From positions 1-19,392 of the forward strand of contig DATAGZ010000013.1 of NCBI GenBank assembly GCA_036263455.1: a stretch of 19,392 nucleotides of DNA, read 5' to 3'. Position numbers and translations under genes: made by a program. This document shows positions 15,401-19,392 of this stretch, piece by piece (the stretch's first letter is position 1; every line of letters starts with the position of its first letter). The notes under the pieces are model-generated. The model was given only the letters and a program-made list of their open reading frames with translations, was not told the origin of the DNA and searched no databases. Source of the stretch: DATAGZ01 sp036263455 (lineage in GTDB: Bacteria; Pseudomonadota; Alphaproteobacteria; Dongiales; Dongiaceae).

Positions 15401-18400
15401 ATCGTAGGTGCTGGCCGTGGCCAGATACTGGCCGCTATAGTCCCGGATCTCCTCCAGGGTCTTGCCGCGCGGATTGTTATAGAGCACGCGGCGCGTGCCA
15501 TAGGGATTGACCTCCTCCGACCGCGATCCGGCGAAGTAATAGCTCCAGGTCGTGTCGAAACCGCTGGCATTGTTGGCATTGGCCTGGGTGCGTACACGCC
15601 CCAATCCGTCATAGGTGTTGGTGACGAGAGCGACGCCTGGATTGCTCGGGCTGAATATCTGCGTCAGCCGTCCCGGCTGATCGTAAGCATAGGTGGTCAC
15701 CGCGCCAGATGGATCGGTATAGCGATTGAGATTACCGGCCGTATCGTAGCCATAGACCACCATGCGCCCCGTTCCATCCGACACAGTGGAGACGCGATTG
15801 CTGGTGTCGTATGTCAGGGTCAGATTGCGGCCGAGATTGTTCGCAACCTTCGTCAACTTCGGCGGCATCGCGCTATCGTAGGTGAAGGTGAGCTGCGACC
15901 CGGCAGGGCTACTCCAGCTCGCGATATTGCCGGCTGCATTGAAGGCGAGCTGCGTGCCGTCCTTGGCCGTATAGCTATACGTGCCGTTAGCAAGTGTCAG
16001 GACCGAAGCCGAGCCGAGCGGCGCATTGTAGCTGCCGTCGCTGAGCTTCACAAATTGCTCGACCTGTTGGGCCTGGGCCACCGAGACGACGTTGGTCGTC
16101 AGTTGGTCGATGAGCCAGCGCTGCGCCAAGGACGCCACGATCATGCGATCGAGGCCTGGCTGGACCCCGGTCCCAACATTAAGGAGATCTTGGGTGACAA
16201 AGAGCGCAGCGAGGGAAGAAGATGCCGAAATAGGCGACAGCGCACCCATCCCGGCGAAGGCATCGCTATCGGCGGTGGCGCTGATGGCGAAATTATGGTT
16301 CCAACCCTGGCCTAGTGGCCCATTGCTGTTGCGTGTGCCGCTGTCGTAATAACGCTGAAAGCTGAGACCGTAGGGCATGGGGCCGCCAACTGTCAGATCG
16401 GTATAGGTATTGAAGTAATCGCCGCTCACCAGATTGATCGGCTCGCCGGTGGCCAGAGTGGAGATAAAACCACCCACTCTTCCCAGGCCGCCCGAGATAC
16501 TGGTAATTATGGAAGAAAGAACTGGCGGTAGCGTATAGGAGGACGTATTGGAACTGACAGTCTCTGGCGGTATTGGCACACCGGAAAAGCCGCCGCTCAG
16601 CCCACCGGTGATGATGGCACCGATGCTGGTGCCGTCCTGGGCAATGGTGAAATAGCCCGCGCCATTCCATTGTTGTTGCGCGAGGTTGCCCTTGGCTGGC
16701 GCGACGATGCGCCGTCCCGCCGTGACGAGGCTGTCGATGCGGGCGAGGTCGGCGGTGCTATAGGTCTGCGCCAGGATAGGACGGATAGTGGCCGTATAAG
16801 AAGCGGCCGTGCTTCCTGGAACCGATGGATCATTGATGTCGTATATCGTACCGCCCTGGCTGGCGAGATCAACCAGCTTGACGGTCGAAACCGCCACGTT
16901 GCCGGGTTGGGTTTGTTCTAGGACACCGGATTCAGCAATGGAACTGAACAGGCTAAGATGAAAGAAATCGGCCTGCTCGGTGGCTGTCGAACCAAGGAAG
17001 GTCTTTCCCCTGCGCTGTGTGGAGCTGATGCCGTTGATCGGCAAATCGACATAAGGTCCAGTCTGGTTGGCGGTAACCGTGCGCAGGGCGGTGATGCCGA
17101 GCGAATGGTGGAAGATCGTGACCGTGCCGGCCAACTCGTCGAGCAATTCAGCATAGCGCGAGCGTTCGGCAAGCCAGGTGTAACCCAGCGTGGCGAGGCT
17201 CTCGCCGAGCACTGGCTCGGCGGTGGGATTGCTGGGGTTTTGCGTCCTGTTCTGCAATAGCAGCTTACGATGATTCTCGATCTGCGCGCGATCCACACTG
17301 CCCCATCCGGTGCCAATGAGATAAAGCCCATTGGGCATGGGTGTGATCTTCATCCGGTCGTCGTTGGTGAGATTGGCGAAGGTCTTGTGGTTATAGGGAT
17401 GCACGACGGACGCGCGGATGGTGATGGCGCTGCCTGCTGGTGCCGCCGCGCTGGCGCTGGCCTGCACCGCGCCGTCCAGCAACAGGCTCGGTACCGAGGC
17501 GCCATTGAGCGAGACGATCAGCCGATGGCCGTAGACATCCGGCGTATTGAAGGTGACCGGCGAGGTCAGCGGCGTGAAGGTGCCATTGGCCGCGTTCCAT
17601 CCGAGTTGAAGGGTCAGCGTGGTGCGATAGTCACTGGCCAGGGTGGGCGTGCTCGTAATTGTCCCCGCGCTGTAATATAACGACGTTTGACGGACGTAAG
17701 CATCGAAGGGCAGCCGATGGATGCTCTTGCCGCCAATGACCTGCGCCAAGCTTGCCTGCGGATTTTGCGTGCGGATATACTGCATCAGATTCTTGGCATA
17801 GCCATCGAGATCGCTTCGCAGTTTAGCGCGATTAAGGTTGGCGATGCTGGCGGGCGTGATGGTGGCTCCGCCTTCCGCATCGGCGATCAAGGTGCTGCGA
17901 TTATAGTCGAGTATTGTCGCCAGATTGGTGAGCCCACCTGTTCGGTCATAATTCTTGGTGGCAGGATCGAAGACATAGGTGCTGCCTTCGATGGTGGCTG
18001 CTACCCAAGCCCAGCCGACGCGTATACCGTAGTAAGAGCCACTGGAATTGCTGAGAGCGGTGGGGATAAAACCGCCATTCAGGAAAATCGAGTAAGGCCC
18101 ATAGATGCTGGAATCCGTCCCCAGCCATTGGCTCAGATACCCAAGAGGCAATTCCACCGAACCGATCTGGAAGGAGGCAGGAATGCCCGCCTGATTCAGC
18201 AGGGCCACCATCAATTCCGCCTGATCGAACGCCGTGCCCTTGCCGTCGATCAACGCGCCGCGCGCGCCCTTCAAGCTGCCATATTGCGGAATCGTCTCGA
18301 TATTGTTGTAGACATACTCAAAGATTAAATCAGGATCGTTCTTAAGCGCCCGCGCCAACTCCACGATCTCCACCGGCTGCGTAACCGCGCCCGCCGCGAA

Positions 18401-18700
18401 GGTTGCCTGTCCCTTGATCGCTTTGTGCGGAGGCGACTGCTTCTCGGCGGGCTGCAATCGTGCCGTCGCAGTATCCGTATCGGTGCCGGCGACCAGGAAA
18501 TCCGAGGGTTCGTTAGTCGCCGACGGGTGATAGCTCGGCTGCTCTGCGGCCAGGCTTGGCGGTTGGTCCGGCACGGTAAAGGGCAAGGGCACATAGAGCT
18601 GCTTGGCGGTGACCATGGTAGGCATGGCTACGAAGAGAGCGAGCGCGCCCGAGGCAAGCACGCGGGCGATCCCGGCGCTGAACAGGGATGTAGTTTCCAT
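12410..18700 (-). CDS. RHS/YD-repeat polymorphic toxin with transglutaminase-like N-terminus and nucleotidyltransferase-like tip
   Basis: The product is 2096 aa. Residues 1-32 form a Sec signal peptide (core VLASGALALFVAMP, cleavage after VTA), so export starts by Sec. Residues about 110-190 resemble a transglutaminase-like domain, with Ala157 where the catalytic Cys would be, so it is probably non-catalytic. The RHS entry segment (GEPINLVSGDYFNTYTDLTV) comes near residue 740, followed by a long series of YD repeats (YxYDxxGR). The RHS core ends RARYYSPQLGRFLSPDP ... NLYAYAGNDPVNNTDPTGL at 1940. The last 156 residues are a separate tip with GS at 2038-2039 and DID at 2050-2052, the residue pattern of nucleotidyltransferases. 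No VgrG, PAAR or type VI gene is near, so delivery is unclear. Start ATG 18700 is set by the signal peptide; no clear ribosome binding site precedes it. Confidence 0.9.
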   Translation of the reverse strand: METTSLFSAGIARVLASGALALFVAMPTMVTAKQLYVPLPFTVPDQPPSLAAEQPSYHPSATNEPSDFLVAGTDTDTATARLQPAEKQSPPHKAIKGQATFAAGAVTQPVEIVELARALKNDPDLIFEYVYNNIETIPQYGSLKGARGALIDGKGTAFDQAELMVALLNQAGIPASFQIGSVELPLGYLSQWLGTDSSIYGPYSIFLNGGFIPTALSNSSGSYYGIRVGWAWVAATIEGSTYVFDPATKNYDRTGGLTNLATILDYNRSTLIADAEGGATITPASIANLNRAKLRSDLDGYAKNLMQYIRTQNPQASLAQVIGGKSIHRLPFDAYVRQTSLYYSAGTITSTPTLASDYRTTLTLQLGWNAANGTFTPLTSPVTFNTPDVYGHRLIVSLNGASVPSLLLDGAVQASASAAAPAGSAITIRASVVHPYNHKTFANLTNDDRMKITPMPNGLYLIGTGWGSVDRAQIENHRKLLLQNRTQNPSNPTAEPVLGESLATLGYTWLAERSRYAELLDELAGTVTIFHHSLGITALRTVTANQTGPYVDLPINGISSTQRRGKTFLGSTATEQADFFHLSLFSSIAESGVLEQTQPGNVAVSTVKLVDLASQGGTIYDINDPSVPGSTAASYTATIRPILAQTYSTADLARIDSLVTAGRRIVAPAKGNLAQQQWNGAGYFTIAQDGTSIGAIITGGLSGGFSGVPIPPETVSSNTSSYTLPPVLSSIITSISGGLGRVGGFISTLATGEPINLVSGDYFNTYTDLTVGGPMPYGLSFQRYYDSGTRNSNGPLGQGWNHNFAISATADSDAFAGMGALSPISASSSLAALFVTQDLLNVGTGVQPGLDRMIVASLAQRWLIDQLTTNVVSVAQAQQVEQFVKLSDGSYNAPLGSASVLTLANGTYSYTAKDGTQLAFNAAGNIASWSSPAGSQLTFTYDSAMPPKLTKVANNLGRNLTLTYDTSNRVSTVSDGTGRMVVYGYDTAGNLNRYTDPSGAVTTYAYDQPGRLTQIFSPSNPGVALVTNTYDGLGRVRTQANANNASGFDTTWSYYFAGSRSEEVNPYGTRRVLYNNPRGKTLEEIRDYSGQYLATASTYDSFDRWVSATMPEGNSVSYTYDSKNNILTTTQTPKSGARDLDGRLLAPIVTSATYDPTYNQISSMTDGNGNVTCFIYDVGSSLNGSSHQANPTCPAMFVGGSGRNTGNLLQMVTPNQPGENGPAVKAKSMGYNSVGLPTSLTDEEGRITQYAYDVFGNRLSELVDVNGLKLCASMSYTGQGDVASRTDARGVTVSGTSCVAQANSPYTTTYTYDRNRRQVRSTILDTATAMSYDADGRVVQMARQAGPNQWRYTRMSYSPSGQPISQTDPSGRTVQMQYDRLDRLSTTTLASGRTMTNAYDALSRVMTLTEGVGPNGLDPSLTVNLGSVQRRTNTYTPNGQLASVTDGNNHAITYTYDGFDRLQRRIYADGAYEGMIYDANGNATVLRTRASKDQYDRIRQDFDRNNRLVDRGVPAIYDQFDQLKVSGADYSYSYDYSGLARDNIVTRTTYPPDGGYVQDKHSITYGYDSAGRRTSETNEAGQVVSWMLDAAGNRTRLTWPDGYNVTYAFDALNRMSDVYEGIGTTGLRLGHYSYNPLSERTSLTYFSGISDTYSYDLAGRISRITYGSFGPSSADFPVSYLRNADGQIYRIREESGGSFSFLGYRGTNNTALGTQVTYTANNLNQYAGTGYDANGNALSNPYTGQVYLFDSENRLASVPSQYQGLNYLTFAYDPLGRRAAKTVRFDYTGQYPPVTVNYLSAGDQEIAEQFVDLNQNNRLNRFIPGSTLDEPLALVVQDTGQPTARGYYRFDGQGSVLFGARGETGGYDAYGNGGGNAGDGYYFASRRWDQETNLYYNRARYYSPQLGRFLSPDPIGIQGGLNLYAYAGNDPVNNTDPTGLVGEGTGAGFRAGFFGDDTDFFGKFPTGSTAYRIGASTGLIGGFVSRTAAEVGSYLVGDGILRGLFGFGASGLGDLTVGEVRTIQSVVNQAGRPIEVVGSAARAARTITSDIDYVVSPSSLRYFEGLEGRLPGIDRHGLIPGYGDPNIGPAIRFIPR
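12413..12880 (-). other. RHS C-terminal toxin tip (nucleotidyltransferase-like)
   Basis: This 156-residue tip follows the DPTGL core end. A Gly/Phe-rich linker leads to VGEVRTIQSVVNQAGRPIEV, then VVGSAARAARTITSDIDYVV. GS followed after ten residues by DxD is the active-site arrangement of MNT-type nucleotidyltransferases. The tip ends with IGPAIRFIPR. The DNA turns AT-rich almost exactly at the core boundary. Confidence 0.65.
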
Positions 18701-18747
18701 AAGATGGCCGTTTGAAGTTAGAGAGGGGAAAGATCGAAAAGGGCGTG

Positions 18748-19392
18748 TTATTGGTCGGGCGGCAAGGGTGCTGCCGAGATCGAGACCGTGACCAGTGCGC
18801 CGGACATCTGATTGTAGGCATTGGTGACGGTGTAGGTGAACGTATCGCTACCCACATTCGCGGAAGGCGCGGTATAGGAAATCGTATTGCCGGAAATACT
18901 GGCCCTGCCCGATTGGGGTTTGCTGACCGAAGCCAGCGTTAGCGCGACACCTTGTGGATCGCTGATAGGCGGCGTGATCTGGATAGTCTGGCCGACCGCC
19001 GCATTGACAGTAACCGCATTGGCGAGAGGCGGCAGTGGCGCGACCGTCACGTTGACGCGGCCACTGACATTGCCGTTGGCGCTGGTCAGGGTATAGGTGA
19101 AGGAATCGACGCGTCCGCCGGCATTATTGTTGGGCCGGTAAGTGGCGCTGCCGCTCGTGAAACTCGTCATACCGTAGGACGCCGTGCCGATAGTGGTGAA
19201 GGTGAGCGTGCTTTGCGCCGTGTCGCCGGCGATGTCGCTGGGAAGAATGGTGATGGCCTGGCTGGGCGTGGCGGTCAGATAGATATTGCCCCCAACCACG
19301 CGGGCCGGCACCACTAGGGTGCTAGTGCGGTTATCCGCCGGATCGTAGGCATAATTCAGTGCGTTGGCATTGCCATTTTCAGGCGGATAGGC
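18748..19392 (-). CDS. C-terminal end of a YD-repeat/Ig-like surface protein, cut by the window edge
   Basis: The frame is open from the right edge to TAA at 18748-18750, 214 residues in view. The first residues contain NYAYDPADNRTS, a YD-repeat unit. Two tandem Ig-like or cadherin-like beta domains follow: about residues 27-115 (ending SFTYTLTSANGNVSGRVNVTV) and 118-208 (ending TFTYTVTNAYNQMSGALVTV). The protein stops with a Pro-rich APLPPDQ. Such repeats are typical of large exported adhesins or RHS-like shells. The gene lies 47 bases upstream of the RHS toxin on the same strand, so the two probably form an operon, and this may be a partner or a tipless RHS relative. Its start and any signal peptide lie outside the window. 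Confidence 0.75.
   Translation of the reverse strand, partial: AYPPENGNANALNYAYDPADNRTSTLVVPARVVGGNIYLTATPSQAITILPSDIAGDTAQSTLTFTTIGTASYGMTSFTSGSATYRPNNNAGGRVDSFTYTLTSANGNVSGRVNVTVAPLPPLANAVTVNAAVGQTIQITPPISDPQGVALTLASVSKPQSGRASISGNTISYTAPSANVGSDTFTYTVTNAYNQMSGALVTVSISAAPLPPDQ

Noticed and set aside
13955..16315. Plus-strand open frame of 786 codons opposite the RHS gene
   Set aside because: It is a mirror of the YD-repeat coding pattern: codon bias of the repeats keeps the opposite frame open, and the peptide is a low-complexity Ile/Ala/Gly/Arg mix with no ribosome binding site.

Overview
The window looks like an accessory, plasmid- or ICE-derived segment of an alphaproteobacterial genome. 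The basis is moderately high GC with AT-rich patches, a DUF3363-type relaxase end, TraD and MobF mobilisation genes, a DUF6499/DUF2285 regulator pair, an ArdC-like remnant and a VapBC module. A sphingomonad is plausible, but that is only a guess from gene style. No rRNA, tRNA or CRISPR array was seen.

Layout. At 1-459 is the 3' end of a relaxase gene. It is followed by a stand-alone RTX (calcium-binding repeat) gene at 610-3126 with a strong terminator. Just beyond, at 3312-3404, the last 93 bases of the relaxase gene occur again, so the RTX gene sits in a cassette bracketed by two copies of one gene end. A small membrane protein gene (3399-3944, minus) converges on the second copy and is divergent from an unrecognised AT-rich gene (3975-4862). 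A non-coding stretch with GCTGA boxes phased at 22 bp follows. Then comes a VapBC toxin-antitoxin operon (5321-6054) between two degenerate direct repeats of about 130 bp.

From 6262 to 9124 (minus) lies a traD-relaxase pair; the MobF relaxase keeps only its nicking domain. Around 9.1-9.5 kb are two small HTH genes, and from 9.67 to 12.1 kb lies a series of decaying plasmid genes: an XRE regulator with two compensating frameshifts, a split DUF6499 + DUF2285 activator, an ArdC remnant with an internal deletion, and two small plasmid-type genes, one broken.

From 12148 to the right edge, everything is on the minus strand and belongs to a polymorphic toxin locus. A partial YD-repeat/Ig-like protein runs in from the right edge. 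It is followed by a 2096-aa RHS protein with a Sec signal peptide and a transglutaminase-like N-terminal domain. The RHS protein carries an AT-rich, exchangeable C-terminal tip with nucleotidyltransferase-like signature residues, and a small gene for a probable immunity protein follows immediately.

How it fits together. The left and middle parts are a mosaic of mobile-element backbone (two relaxase families, coupling protein, anti-restriction, transfer regulator, stability module), much of it broken. The two ends carry surface or secreted effector cargo (RTX protein, RHS toxin/immunity pair). The strongest leads are the RHS tip and its partner, the repeat-bracketed RTX and VapBC cassettes, and the split DUF6499/DUF2285 activator. 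That activator breaks at a run of seven T, which recalls the frameshift-controlled FseA activator of symbiosis ICEs.
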